A stretch of DNA of 64,000 bases from Galbibacter sp. BG1 (lineage in GTDB: Bacteria; Bacteroidota; Bacteroidia; Flavobacteriales; Flavobacteriaceae): the NCBI RefSeq assembly GCF_013391805.1, contig NZ_CP058364.1, positions 2,046,501 to 2,110,500 of the forward strand, in the 5' to 3' direction. A program made the position numbers and the translations under genes. Below, piece after piece: positions 38,332 through 47,999 of this stretch (position 1 is the first letter of the stretch; each line of letters opens with the position of its first letter). The notes beneath the pieces were generated by a model. It was not told the DNA's origin, ran no database searches, and saw nothing but the letters and a program-made list of their open reading frames with translations.

Positions 38332-41300
38332 TTAATTCTTTATAGTATAAACTTCTAAAGGTGAATTATTACTTATTATGAAAAGTTTATCTTCATTTTC
38401 ACATTGTATTATTTTTGTAGCCACTACTTCTGAATCAATAGATAAAATTCCAAGATCTGAGGCTTTGATAATTTCATCTGAATTTTTCAGAAAAAAGCCC
38501 TTTAACGAACTATAGCCTCCATGGTAGGTGTTTACTCCTAATTTGTTTCCGGTTATCAGTAAGTATTGTTCATCATCATAATCGATTTTTTCAAAAGCAG
38601 TAATTGGAGCCATTTGTAATTCATTACTAAGAGGGATGAAGTTGGTGAAATTTCCGTTTTCATTGACCAAATATCCCGACGAGAGCGTTGAAATTTCGAA
38701 AATCTTAGATTTTTTTATTTCTTTAGACCCAAATATTTCTTCTATTGTTTGAGACGAAAAAAGCTTATTTGTAGTGTATTTTTTCTTAATAAAATTTATT
38801 TGGGATTCTAACTCCATTTTTGAATTAATCGGATAATATTTATCGTCTACATTATATGCTATAATAGTTTCTTTATAACCGTCATTATTAAAATCTGAAT
38901 AATACATTCTCAAAGGTTTTTCAGTGCTTGCATGAAAATGAGTGTTGAGGCCCCAATTGCCAAGAATAATATCTTTGTCGCCATCCAAATCTATGTCAAA
39001 CAATAGTAATGTTTGCCAAAGTCCATTAATTTTTAAATCATCTGAAGCTGTCAATTTACCTTTGTTGTTGTAGAATATTTTAGGACTATCCCATTCTGAA
39101 GATACTATTAAGTCTGGATATCCATTGTTGTCAAGATCTTCCCAGATTGCATCCGTTACATGAGTTCTCAGTTCGAAATTAGTATTTTGAATGAACTTAC
39201 CTTTACCATCGTTTTGTAATAACAATGAAAATACTTCTTGACCAAAATCTCCTTCTTTCGAGTAATTTCCAATAAATAGATCAATGTCTCCATCTTTATC
39301 GTAATCAATTGCTGAGACAACCCTGGCATTGAAGTTGTTATCGGGAATCCTATTCTGTGTTTTGCTGAAATTTCCTTTGTTGTTCAAATAAAACCTATCT
39401 CCATAAGTTCCATTCTTAGATCGTGAGCTTATGCCTGAGGCTATATACAAATCTAAATCTCCATCACCATCCGCATCAAAAAATTCAGCAGCATTGTCTT
39501 CGTAAAGCGAGTCAGATTCTATTCCAGGAATGCCTTTTAAATTAAAAGAGGATCCAGAATTCATATAAAGCTTAGCAGTGTGGCCAGAAGAATTCCCAAG
39601 GAATAAGTCTACAAAACCATTTCCATCTATATCTCCAGTTGCCACTGCTGGTCCTAAGCGTGAAACTGCATAGGGAATAAGTTTTTCATTGTGAAAGTCG
39701 TCGTATTTATCTTCCTCATGCATGAATGTAATAAAATCATTATCTTTTCTAAATGGTTTTTCAAAGGGTTTATTTACAAACTTATACTTAGAAAGTGTGT
39801 CTTTGAAGGTTACTAAGAGATTTTGGTTTACGGCAGTTCTACCAATTTTTTGAAGTGAATTATCTGGCCATATAATCTTTATAGAGTCAATATATTGATT
39901 ATTTCCCAATCCAAAATGAAGCCTATTGTCCTTTGAAGATAAAAAGCCTCTAGAGCGAAACAATTGCTTTTTTTGAATTAAATTTCCTGAGTAAATAACT
40001 GCTTTCACGCCTATACCTGAGAAATTTCCTTTGGTATATTCAAAAGATAGATTAATGTACTTGTTTGAAGTTGATTCGGATTTATTTTCTAAAATTTCAG
40101 AAGCGCTATTCAAATTATTTAAAACAATATCCAAATCTCCATCATTGTCCAAATCGCAATACAATGCACCATTGCTTAGGGAAGCTTTTTCTTCAAACCA
40201 TTTCCCTGTTTTTCTATCGAATTTACTGGAATTACCTTTGAAAATTTCATTTGAAACAGCGCCCGAAGGCATTTTATCTATAGAGTTGTACAGCCATTCA
40301 ATTCCCCGGCTATGCGATCTGTTTTTAAAAGCATTAGAGACGTAATTCTTGAAATCAAGATCGTTAGGCCTTCTTAAAATTCCATTAGAGATAAAAAGGT
40401 CTTGATGGCCGTCATTATCAAAATCCGCAAAAAGAGGCCCCCAACTCCAATCCGTTGCCGCAAGGTTATTGAATAATGCAGTTTCGACAAAAGAGCCATT
40501 ACCACTATTTATTTGAAGCATATTTCTGGCGTACTGATCTTTATATCCAAGATCACTTAAATAATTTTGCATATTATACATTGCATCATCCCCTTCACTT
40601 TCTTTTTTTACTTTCTCATCCTTGGGTAACATGTCGAGAGTGATTAAATCGATAAAGCCATCGTTGTTAATGTCTGCGGCATCACTTCCCATAGAAAAAC
40701 GACTAATAGTGGAGAAGGATTTATTAAGTGATTCTACAAATGTTCCGTCTCCTTTGTTAAGGTAATAGTAATCATCTTCATGGAAATCGTTGCAAACATA
40801 AATATCATCCCAGCCGTCATTGTTGAAGTCTGAAATAGAAGCGCTTAGGCCATAACCGTTGAGCCCACCATAAATTTTAGCTTCTTCGCTAACATCCTTA
40901 TATTTTCCCGATTCATTTTTGAGTAAAACATCTCCAACCTTGGAAACCCTTTTGTTTCTTATATCTGCTTTTCCATGGGATAATGTAGTGTGTATAGCAT
41001 GATTTACAATATAAACGTCTAAATCATCGTCTTTATCATAGTCGAAGAAGTAAGCTTGAGTTGAGTAGCCTTTATGATTTAAGCCATATTCAGCCGACTT
41101 TTCTGAAAAAGTCCCATCTCCGTTATTGATAAATAACTCGTTGTGTCCTTTAAAGTCTAATAAGCCGGAAACAGAACACAGGTAAATATCCAAATAGCCA
41201 TCATTGTTAATATCCACCATAGTTACTCCGGTATTCCAGTCAGAATTACTTTGAACCATCGCTTTGTCAGTAATATCTTCAAATTTCATTTCACCTTTAT

Positions 41301-41598
41301 TGAGGTAAAGTCTATTTTTACCCTGGTTCGAAACGAAATATAGATCTTGTAGGCCATCATTGTTGATATCCCCCGCCGCAACTCCTCCTCCGTTATAGTA
41401 ATAGATATAATTAATAATACTTTGATTGGAGCTCTCCTTAATCTCATTGACGAAATCTACTCCAGATATTTCCGAAGGGATTGAATTAAAAAGGTAGTCG
41501 TCATTACTAATTAATGCTGGTTCCTTCTCTTTCGTGCAAGCAAATAAAATAAAGAGAATGTTACCAAATATTGATATATGTCGTAAACTCATAAACAT
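38332..41598 (-). CDS. FG-GAP (VCBS) repeat lipoprotein with ASPIC/UnbV domain
   Basis: A 1088-aa lipoprotein (lipobox ILFAC) with about twelve FG-GAP/VCBS repeats marked by calcium-binding DxDxDG-type loops: for example DINNDGLQDLYF, DFNNDGWDDIYV, DLDNDGDLDIVL, DIDGNGFVDLFL, DADGDGDLDLYI. Seven lie before and five after an ASPIC/UnbV domain (GIGVKAVIYSG, LHFGLGNN, IDSIKIIWPDN; about residues 515-590). Such proteins are surface beta-propellers, often found beside SusCD pairs. No enzymatic residues are seen. Start could be 41598 or 41592. It converges on the SusCD operon, so it is probably co-functional but separately transcribed. Confidence 0.9.
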   Translation of the reverse strand: MFMSLRHISIFGNILFILFACTKEKEPALISNDDYLFNSIPSEISGVDFVNEIKESSNQSIINYIYYYNGGGVAAGDINNDGLQDLYFVSNQGKNRLYLNKGEMKFEDITDKAMVQSNSDWNTGVTMVDINNDGYLDIYLCSVSGLLDFKGHNELFINNGDGTFSEKSAEYGLNHKGYSTQAYFFDYDKDDDLDVYIVNHAIHTTLSHGKADIRNKRVSKVGDVLLKNESGKYKDVSEEAKIYGGLNGYGLSASISDFNNDGWDDIYVCNDFHEDDYYYLNKGDGTFVESLNKSFSTISRFSMGSDAADINNDGFIDLITLDMLPKDEKVKKESEGDDAMYNMQNYLSDLGYKDQYARNMLQINSGNGSFVETALFNNLAATDWSWGPLFADFDNDGHQDLFISNGILRRPNDLDFKNYVSNAFKNRSHSRGIEWLYNSIDKMPSGAVSNEIFKGNSSKFDRKTGKWFEEKASLSNGALYCDLDNDGDLDIVLNNLNSASEILENKSESTSNKYINLSFEYTKGNFSGIGVKAVIYSGNLIQKKQLFRSRGFLSSKDNRLHFGLGNNQYIDSIKIIWPDNSLQKIGRTAVNQNLLVTFKDTLSKYKFVNKPFEKPFRKDNDFITFMHEEDKYDDFHNEKLIPYAVSRLGPAVATGDIDGNGFVDLFLGNSSGHTAKLYMNSGSSFNLKGIPGIESDSLYEDNAAEFFDADGDGDLDLYIASGISSRSKNGTYGDRFYLNNKGNFSKTQNRIPDNNFNARVVSAIDYDKDGDIDLFIGNYSKEGDFGQEVFSLLLQNDGKGKFIQNTNFELRTHVTDAIWEDLDNNGYPDLIVSSEWDSPKIFYNNKGKLTASDDLKINGLWQTLLLFDIDLDGDKDIILGNWGLNTHFHASTEKPLRMYYSDFNNDGYKETIIAYNVDDKYYPINSKMELESQINFIKKKYTTNKLFSSQTIEEIFGSKEIKKSKIFEISTLSSGYLVNENGNFTNFIPLSNELQMAPITAFEKIDYDDEQYLLITGNKLGVNTYHGGYSSLKGFFLKNSDEIIKASDLGILSIDSEVVATKIIQCENEDKLFIISNNSPLEVYTIKN

Positions 41599-41727
41599 TT
41601 AAGTTAAATAAAAATTAAATATAACAGTTTCTTTTTTTTTGAATAGGGGAAATTTAATTAAACTAAAATCTATTATCTTCCACAAGAGCGTTTGTTATTC
41701 AAAGTATTTTTTGAAAATATACAGTTT

Positions 41728-42324
41728 TCACAACCCCAGCTTCAACTGCTCTGGTAATAACCTGAACGTCTTTCGGTGATATTTGGTTGCTCCATATTTT
41801 TCTATGGCCGCGCGATGCTCTTTGGTAGGATAGCCTTTATTTTTTTTCCAATTGTACATTGGATATTCTTCGTGAATTTGCTCCATGTAAGCATCTCGAT
41901 ACGTCTTGGCCAATATGGAAGCTGCCGCTATACTTAAATATTTACTATCCCCTTTAATGATACATTGATGCGGAATTTTATGGTAATTTTTAAATCTGTT
42001 GCCGTCAACTATAATGTGTTCTATATCAGTCTGCAATTGATCAAGCGCACGATGCATTCCCAGAATAGAGGCGTTTAGAATATTAATTTTATCTATTTCC
42101 GAAGGAAAAATATGGGCGACTCCAAAGCAAACAGCTTGCGTTTCAATTATGGGTCTCAATAGGTTTCTTTTAATTTCAGTCAACTGCTTTGAATCGTTTA
42201 TTATTGTATTTTCAAATTCAGACGGGAGAATAACTGCTGCTGCCGTAACTGGCCCAGCTAAGCAACCCCTGCCAGCTTCATCGGTACCGGCTTCCCACTT
42301 GAAATGGCTATAAGATTTCAGCAT
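41728..42324 (-). CDS. rnhB: Ribonuclease HII
   Basis: A 198-aa enzyme that cuts the RNA strand of RNA-DNA hybrids and removes ribonucleotides from DNA. The signature [14 protein letters not shown] carries catalytic D15 and E16; further acidic residues are in HIIVDGN and [13 protein letters not shown]. It ends with the family's [19 protein letters not shown] region. Length is normal. The upstream neighbour on the same strand is about 310 bp of non-coding DNA and the porin gene is divergent. Confidence 0.97.
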   Translation of the reverse strand: MLKSYSHFKWEAGTDEAGRGCLAGPVTAAAVILPSEFENTIINDSKQLTEIKRNLLRPIIETQAVCFGVAHIFPSEIDKINILNASILGMHRALDQLQTDIEHIIVDGNRFKNYHKIPHQCIIKGDSKYLSIAAASILAKTYRDAYMEQIHEEYPMYNWKKNKGYPTKEHRAAIEKYGATKYHRKTFRLLPEQLKLGL

Positions 42325-42633
42325 TTTTTTCGTTATTTAAGAAATAGATGTAAATGCAATTCTTCAAAGTTAAAAAAGTAATGGCTATAGCAACCTTGTG
42401 GGGGAATAAAAATTGAAAATTGGGCGGTGAGGTTTTCATTTTTTAATATTCATCTATTATTAATAGTTGTTTGGTAACCAAATGTACAACACTCTTTTCG
42501 GGATTAGTAGGTTTTCAATTTATTGATGGGCATTTCAAGCAAATAATATACCTTTGCTTTCAAATTAATAACATAAGAGTGGAGTTCCTACCCACGAATG
42601 GAAGGATTATATTTATAGTTAGACAGAGATTAA
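42325..42633. other. Intergenic region between rnhB and the porin gene
   Basis: About 310 bp between divergent genes. It contains the porin promoter described separately and no gene. A small inverted element, GTGG (42579-42582) and CCAC (about 42594), in the porin leader is too short to weigh. Confidence 0.5.
42523..42556 (+). promoter_or_regulatory. Promoter of the porin gene
   Basis: TTG (42523-42525) is followed after 23 bp by TACCTTTG (42549-42556), both within Bacteroidota limits. Predicted leader is about 70 nt. Confidence 0.6.
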
Positions 42634-44634
42634 GTGATTGATAAATTTAAACGTGTGAAGTATTTTAATTTTATTTGGATATTCCTAAGTTTTGGATTGG
42701 GTTTTGGTTACGCACAAACAGAGATTGATAGAGAGGTTGCAACCGATACCTCCTTGGCTACTTCAGAAAGAAAATTCAATAAAAAGAAAGAAGATAAAAA
42801 GGATTTTCCCATTGAGGATTATAAGATTATTTCATACGCTAGGGATACCACTCATTTCGATACTACACTTACCATTTTTAAAGAGTATAAATACAACTAC
42901 CTCCGTAAAGATAATTTCGAATTACTGCCTTTCGCCAATGTTGGGCAAACCTATAATTTATTAGGTGCTGAAACTAAATTAAAAGGCTTTTACCCGAGAA
43001 TGGGGGAAGAAGCTAAATACAATAATTATTTGGAGGTGGAAGATGTGGATTATTACAGGGTGCCAACGCCAACCACAGAATTGTTCTATAAAACCGTTAT
43101 GGAGCAAGGCCAAATTTTGGATGCATTAATTACATTAAATACTTCCCCGCAGTTTAATTTTTCCCTTGCTTATAAGGGAACGCGCTCTCTGGGGAAATAT
43201 CAACACATTTTATCGAGCTCGGGGAATTTTAGGTTCACCACCAATTATCAAACCAAGAACGGGAAATACCAAATGAGGGGGCATTACACTTCCCAAGATA
43301 TTTTAAATGAAGAAAATGGGGGGTTGGCTGTTCCAGATCAATTCACTTCTGGAGACGATGAGTTTAAAGATCGTTCCCGAATCGATGTTCGCTTTGAGGA
43401 TGCAGAAAATTTCTTGTTGGGTAAGAGGTATTTTTTAGATCATCGGTATTATCTGTTTAAAGAGCAGGATTCGCTTAGAAATTACGGACTCTCCATTGGG
43501 CATCAATTAATGTATGAAACAAAAACCTATGAGTTCCGTCAAGATAATGCCAATACGTATTTTGGGGAAGCGTATCAATCATCAGATCTTGAAGATCGTT
43601 CCCGTTTTAAAGCATTGAACAATCAGTTAAATCTAAACTACGATAATAAGATAATTGGGGAGGCATCTTTTCTTGTGAACTTCTATCGCTATAATTACTA
43701 TTTTAATAGTTTGGTGGTGCAGGAAGATCAAACTATTGAGAATCAATTAAGGGACAACGAAATTTCCTTAGGTGGAAAATGGAAAAAACGTATCGGCGGA
43801 TTTTTGGTAGCGGCCGATTTTACCCAAAACATCGTAGGCGAGATGGGAGGGACTCTGCTAAATGCTGAAATGGGTTACGATGTTAATGATGATATCAATG
43901 TAAAAGCAAACCTACATGCTTCTTCTAGAATGCCAAACTTTAATTTCTTGCTTTATCAAAGTGACTATAGGTCGTACAATTGGCAAAATGACGATTTTGA
44001 AAAGCAAAGTATAAGTACCCTGGAAGGAAGCGTAGCTTCAAAAAAATGGGGAGAGTTGAGTGTTTCGTACACCATTAGGGATAAATATGCTTATTTTCAA
44101 GAGGACCTAGATACGGGAGATTCTACATCGACCATTGCAGATGATGTGCAGCGGGTACTTCCAAATCAGTTTTCAGGTTCTATAAATTCCATAAAAGTTA
44201 AGTTTAGCAACGATTTGCATTTTCTTCGTCGGTGGGGATTGGCGAATACTATAATGTATCAAAACGTAAATCAAAGTGAAAACATTATAAATGTCCCTCA
44301 ATTTACCACGAGGAATACTTTGTATTATTCCAATCATTTATTCAAAAAAGCGCTATATCTTCAAGTGGGGCTTACCGCAAAATATTTCACGGAGTATTAT
44401 ATGAACTCTTACAGTCCGGTTTTAGGGGAGCTTTTAATTCAGGACAGAGAAGAAATTGGAGGTTTTCCGATGATGGACTTTTTTATAAATGCTAAGGTTC
44501 GCCGTACGAGAATTTACTTAAAGGCTGAACAATTTAATACATTTTTTACAGAACCAGATTATTTTACGGCACCCAATTATCCTTATCGCGATTTTATAGT
44601 GCGTTTTGGGGTAGTTTGGAACTTCTTCACCTAA
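42634..44634 (+). CDS. Putative outer-membrane porin
   Basis: A 666-aa protein with a signal peptide ending near GYAQ, a charged linker, and a long beta-barrel-type sequence of alternating aromatic strands, for example YLLGAETKLKGFYPRMGEE-like periodicity and the ending FIVRFGVVWNFFT with a terminal aromatic, a normal outer-membrane sorting signal. It fits the flavobacterial 'putative porin' family. The start codon is a GTG at 42634 or a second GTG at 42655; both keep the signal peptide. No ATG fits. Substrate unknown; a general diffusion channel is the usual guess. Confidence 0.8.
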   Translation: MIDKFKRVKYFNFIWIFLSFGLGFGYAQTEIDREVATDTSLATSERKFNKKKEDKKDFPIEDYKIISYARDTTHFDTTLTIFKEYKYNYLRKDNFELLPFANVGQTYNLLGAETKLKGFYPRMGEEAKYNNYLEVEDVDYYRVPTPTTELFYKTVMEQGQILDALITLNTSPQFNFSLAYKGTRSLGKYQHILSSSGNFRFTTNYQTKNGKYQMRGHYTSQDILNEENGGLAVPDQFTSGDDEFKDRSRIDVRFEDAENFLLGKRYFLDHRYYLFKEQDSLRNYGLSIGHQLMYETKTYEFRQDNANTYFGEAYQSSDLEDRSRFKALNNQLNLNYDNKIIGEASFLVNFYRYNYYFNSLVVQEDQTIENQLRDNEISLGGKWKKRIGGFLVAADFTQNIVGEMGGTLLNAEMGYDVNDDINVKANLHASSRMPNFNFLLYQSDYRSYNWQNDDFEKQSISTLEGSVASKKWGELSVSYTIRDKYAYFQEDLDTGDSTSTIADDVQRVLPNQFSGSINSIKVKFSNDLHFLRRWGLANTIMYQNVNQSENIINVPQFTTRNTLYYSNHLFKKALYLQVGLTAKYFTEYYMNSYSPVLGELLIQDREEIGGFPMMDFFINAKVRRTRIYLKAEQFNTFFTEPDYFTAPNYPYRDFIVRFGVVWNFFT

Positions 44635-44692
44635 GTTGAGTTTCTTTTCTGCTAGATGTTTATCTTTATAAAGTAATTTTAGCTGAATAAAG

Positions 44693-45781
44693 ATGACCAT
44701 AGAAAAGTTCTCAAACGATTTTCCATTAGTAAAGCAATATACATACGCCAATACGGCAGCGAGTGGTCTGCTCTCTGAAGAATTAATGGAATGGCGGCAA
44801 TCCCATGACCTAGATTTTTTAATTGGTGGAAGCAAGTTCCGGGAATCGGCTGACGAACTAATAACCGATGTTAGGTTGGCTGTTGCCAATTTTTTAGATG
44901 CACAGTCAGATCTTACCATGCTGGTGCCAAACTTTTCTTTCGCCCTAAAAACATTGGTCGCAGGTCTTTCTAAAGATAAAGTGGTTTTACTTCTTGAGAA
45001 GGATTACCCTTCCCTCAATTGGCCCTTTAAAAGCAGCGGATTTAAAAAGGTTGAGTTTGTTAACGAACAAGAAAACCTCGAAACAGACATAAAAAATGCC
45101 TTTGCAAAAGAGACACCAGATATTTTTGCTTTTAGTATTGTACAATATTTGGATGGAACTAAAATCGATTTGGAGTTTATTAATCAGCTAAAAAAAGAAT
45201 ACCCTCAAACCCTTTTCGTTGCAGATGGTACCCAATTTGTGGGTACGGAAAAATTTTCTTTTGAGAAGTCTGGAATTGATGTTTTAGGTGGAAGCGGTTA
45301 CAAGTGGTTGCTTGCTGGTTATGGAAATGGATATATGGTTTTTAAAGAGCATACTGTTTCAGAAATTTTCAAGGAATCCCTGCCTTTCGAACCGCAGAAA
45401 GAACCGTTTCTCCAGCATAAAAATCATCTACAATGTCATTTCGAGCCTGGGCACTTGGATACGTTAAATTTTGGTAGTTTGCTTTTTGCTGTGGAAAAGT
45501 TGAATGATATGGGGATGGATCTTATTGAAAATTACATGAAAGAATTGTCAACCTATGCGAAAGAAAAATTTTCGGCACTCAATGTATTTTCAAACAAAGT
45601 AATAGAGAGAAAGGAACATTCCACAATTTTTAATCTTTCATTAAGTCAAAAAATCACCGATGCTTTAAAAGCTAGAGATGTTATTTTTTCTATGCGTGGG
45701 GAAGGTTTGAGATTGAGCTTCCACCTCTATAACACCAAAAAAGATATAGATAAGATTTGTAATATTATAAAGCATCAATAA
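44693..45781 (+). CDS. Class V aminotransferase-fold PLP enzyme
   Basis: A 362-aa cytoplasmic enzyme. The PLP-binding lysine is K204 in GGSGYKWLLAGYGNGY, and D178 in FVADGTQFVG would hold the pyridine nitrogen. The layout matches class V aminotransferases, cysteine desulfurases and C-S lyases (including hercynylcysteine sulfoxide lyase EgtE). There is no SufS/IscS active-site cysteine motif. The egtB-egtD operon starts its convergent end only 450 bp away, so an ergothioneine-related C-S lyase role is possible but unproven; an amino acid or peptide-derivative aminotransferase is the alternative. It follows the porin gene by 58 bp. Confidence 0.82.
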   Translation: MTIEKFSNDFPLVKQYTYANTAASGLLSEELMEWRQSHDLDFLIGGSKFRESADELITDVRLAVANFLDAQSDLTMLVPNFSFALKTLVAGLSKDKVVLLLEKDYPSLNWPFKSSGFKKVEFVNEQENLETDIKNAFAKETPDIFAFSIVQYLDGTKIDLEFINQLKKEYPQTLFVADGTQFVGTEKFSFEKSGIDVLGGSGYKWLLAGYGNGYMVFKEHTVSEIFKESLPFEPQKEPFLQHKNHLQCHFEPGHLDTLNFGSLLFAVEKLNDMGMDLIENYMKELSTYAKEKFSALNVFSNKVIERKEHSTIFNLSLSQKITDALKARDVIFSMRGEGLRLSFHLYNTKKDIDKICNIIKHQ

Positions 45782-45934
45782 TATGATTTAATATTTTCTG
45801 AAGCTAAATTTTATAAATCTTCTTTTTTAGTTAAGCTTGTTTTAATAAAATGATAAATATTTGTATGCTAGTTGTTTATGATGATTTTAATTCATTCATT
45901 TGATAAAGAATTAACTGAATAAAACATCTTAATT

Positions 45935-46231
45935 ATGGCAATTGTAAAGCAATATCTAAAGTCAAGACCCGTATGTAAAGTAACTTTTACAGTACCGGCA
46001 GAGAACGCCGAAAATGTTTTGGTAGTTGGAGATTTCAATGAGTGGAATCCAGAGATGGCAGCATTGAAAAAACTTAAAAACGGAAATTTTAAAGGCACAT
46101 TTGAAGTTCCAAAAGACGAGTCTTATGAATTTCGTTACATCATCGATGGGAGCTATACAAACGAAGAAGAAGCCGACGATTTTCGTTGGAATGATTATGC
46201 GGGCGCAGAAAACGCTGTACTATCCGTATAA
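45935..46231 (+). CDS. Stand-alone CBM48 (isoamylase early-set) domain protein
   Basis: A 98-aa protein made only of a CBM48/AMPK-beta-like carbohydrate-binding fold: CKVTFTVPAENAENVLVVGD, FNEWNPEMAALKK, YEFRYIIDGSYTNEEEAD, FRWNDYAGAENAVL. The FNEWNP motif and the W/F residues of the alpha-glucan-binding pocket are present. There is no signal peptide, so it is cytoplasmic; it may bind glycogen or another glucan, or regulate an enzyme. No glycogen enzymes are near. Its stop codon is only 3 bp from that of the convergent gene, leaving no room for a terminator. Confidence 0.85.
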   Translation: MAIVKQYLKSRPVCKVTFTVPAENAENVLVVGDFNEWNPEMAALKKLKNGNFKGTFEVPKDESYEFRYIIDGSYTNEEEADDFRWNDYAGAENAVLSV

Positions 46232-46234
46232 ATT

Positions 46235-47005
46235 TTAAAATCTTGGTTTTATTAGCGCAATAAAGGCCCTATAAAACTCTTCAATCGTTTTGGTGTCATA
46301 AGGTCGATCGGTTGGGATTATGGCTCCTTGCCATTGGCCAAATACCCATTGTCCAGTTGTAAGTTGTTCCAAATTGGTATAATCTATCTGCTTGTCACTA
46401 AATGCTTGTGCATAGTAATAAGGTTGGTCGCATACTTTGTTATCAGCTTTGCTATAGCCTAAACTGTATCCTTTTTTACGGGTTTCGTTTGTATACAGTA
46501 AGAGTCCGGTATCAAAATGGTGCGGCCATACATAAACAGTCGATGTGGTTTTGAATTCTTTCTTTAACTCTTCCAATATTTTTTGAGCAATATTTCGGTC
46601 CTCAATAAGCTTTAGGATTATCTTTTCATCATCATTATCAATGGCTACAAAAGTATCAAAATCGGTATTTAGCTGGAATCCCAGATTATAATGAAAATTG
46701 GACGCTGGCAACCCAAAATCGGATATGGTTTCACGTATCCATGAATCAATACCGCTTTTTGTAAGTCCCAAAAGATCCAATTCTTTAAAATCCTTTCCGT
46801 TATAAATCCTTAAAAAGAAATCTTGGTAGCTTAACTCTAAAAAAATGCGTTCCACTTTCTGCGATTGTAACGCACTATTTGAAATGGACCACAAAAGGGC
46901 AGACTGACTATCATCTTCTCTTTTAGGTAAAAAACTATTGCTGAACGCCGCGAGGTATTGTGATAGGTGATGAAATTTATTCTGAATTTCGTTTGTAAGG
47001 TCCAT
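46235..47005 (-). CDS. Uncharacterised third gene of the ergothioneine operon
   Basis: A 256-aa soluble protein following egtD after 10 bp on the same strand. It has no signal peptide. Visible elements are VYVWPHHFDTGLLLY (150-ish onwards), GYSLGYSKADNK, DQPYYYAQAFSD and GQWQGAIIPTDRPYDTKTIEEFYRAFI. The W-P-H-H-F-D and P-Y-Y-Y segments recall DUF5996-type proteins, but the match is by eye only. The two adjacent histidines and an aspartate could bind metal. The tight spacing with egtD and egtB makes a role in ergothioneine production, modification or use likely. Function unknown. Confidence 0.75.
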   Translation of the reverse strand: MDLTNEIQNKFHHLSQYLAAFSNSFLPKREDDSQSALLWSISNSALQSQKVERIFLELSYQDFFLRIYNGKDFKELDLLGLTKSGIDSWIRETISDFGLPASNFHYNLGFQLNTDFDTFVAIDNDDEKIILKLIEDRNIAQKILEELKKEFKTTSTVYVWPHHFDTGLLLYTNETRKKGYSLGYSKADNKVCDQPYYYAQAFSDKQIDYTNLEQLTTGQWVFGQWQGAIIPTDRPYDTKTIEEFYRAFIALIKPRF

Positions 47006-47015
47006 AAGCTTAACT

Positions 47016-47999
47016 TTAAATACTGAATAAATAGTTTTTAAAAAGATTGTCTTGATCGGTATATTGATCGATTACTTTTAAATTCGATTGGGATGCCAAC
47101 CAATTTACAGTATGGTCATCGTATTTCTGCGAAATTTCGGTATGTATGGTTTCCCAGGCATTGAATTTTACATCCAATTGAAGTTTGTTAATGGACACTT
47201 CTAGAGCTTCTTTTGCCACTAAAAAACTTTTGGCTGTTCCGGTTTCAGGGTCGTATGTTTCCCAATGGAGAAACTGGTCTAAATTAAAGTTTCCATCCAA
47301 TTCACGGTTTATTCTGGTGAGAAGGTTTTTATTGAACGCTTCTGTGATTCCCGCAGCATCGCTATACGCATTTATTATTTGTTGTGGATGCTTCTTTTGG
47401 TCAAACCCCATAAACAATAAATCCCCTGGATTCATACTTTTTTGAATATTCTGAAGGAACTCAATAGCCTTGTCATGCATAAGATTCCCAATATTCGATC
47501 CCAGCACCATAATTACTTTTTTTCTGTGTTTGTATTCCGAGAGTCTTTTTAAAACTTCAAAATACATACCTTCTTGCGGTTGTACATCTACGTTGGGAAG
47601 TTCTTCCTTTAAAGATTCCTGCAGTTCTTTCAGTACATATTTGCTAATGTCTATGGGCAAGTAGGAAAATTTGTAGTTCCCTTTGTCCAAATGTTTTAAA
47701 AGGACTTTAGTTTTCTTACCGTCTCCAGCACCGAGTTCAATAAGGTCAAAACCAATACTGTTCGAGAATTTTTCGGCCAATATTTTTTTATGGGCTTCAA
47801 TAATAGAGTATTCTGCGTTGGTGAGGTAATATTCCGGCATATTCATTATTTGCTGAAATATTTTATCTCCTTTTTCATCGTAAAAGTATTTCGATGATAG
47901 TTTTTTGGGATAGGCAGTTAAGCCTTTATACACATCCTCTTCGAATGCGTTTATAAAGTTGGGCATTTTTTCTTTGGTATGTAATTTATCTTTTAGCAA
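47016..47999 (-). CDS. egtD: Histidine N-alpha-methyltransferase EgtD
   Basis: A 327-aa enzyme that trimethylates histidine to hercynine using S-adenosylmethionine, the first ergothioneine step. The SAM-binding motif DLIELGAGDGKKTKVLL is at about residues 82-98; EGMYFEVL, VLGSNIGNL and GDLLFMGFD are typical. It overlaps egtB by 14 bp and precedes the uncharacterised gene by 10 bp, so all three are one operon read egtB-egtD-third gene. Length matches EgtD. Confidence 0.93.
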   Translation of the reverse strand: MLKDKLHTKEKMPNFINAFEEDVYKGLTAYPKKLSSKYFYDEKGDKIFQQIMNMPEYYLTNAEYSIIEAHKKILAEKFSNSIGFDLIELGAGDGKKTKVLLKHLDKGNYKFSYLPIDISKYVLKELQESLKEELPNVDVQPQEGMYFEVLKRLSEYKHRKKVIMVLGSNIGNLMHDKAIEFLQNIQKSMNPGDLLFMGFDQKKHPQQIINAYSDAAGITEAFNKNLLTRINRELDGNFNLDQFLHWETYDPETGTAKSFLVAKEALEVSINKLQLDVKFNAWETIHTEISQKYDDHTVNWLASQSNLKVIDQYTDQDNLFKNYLFSI

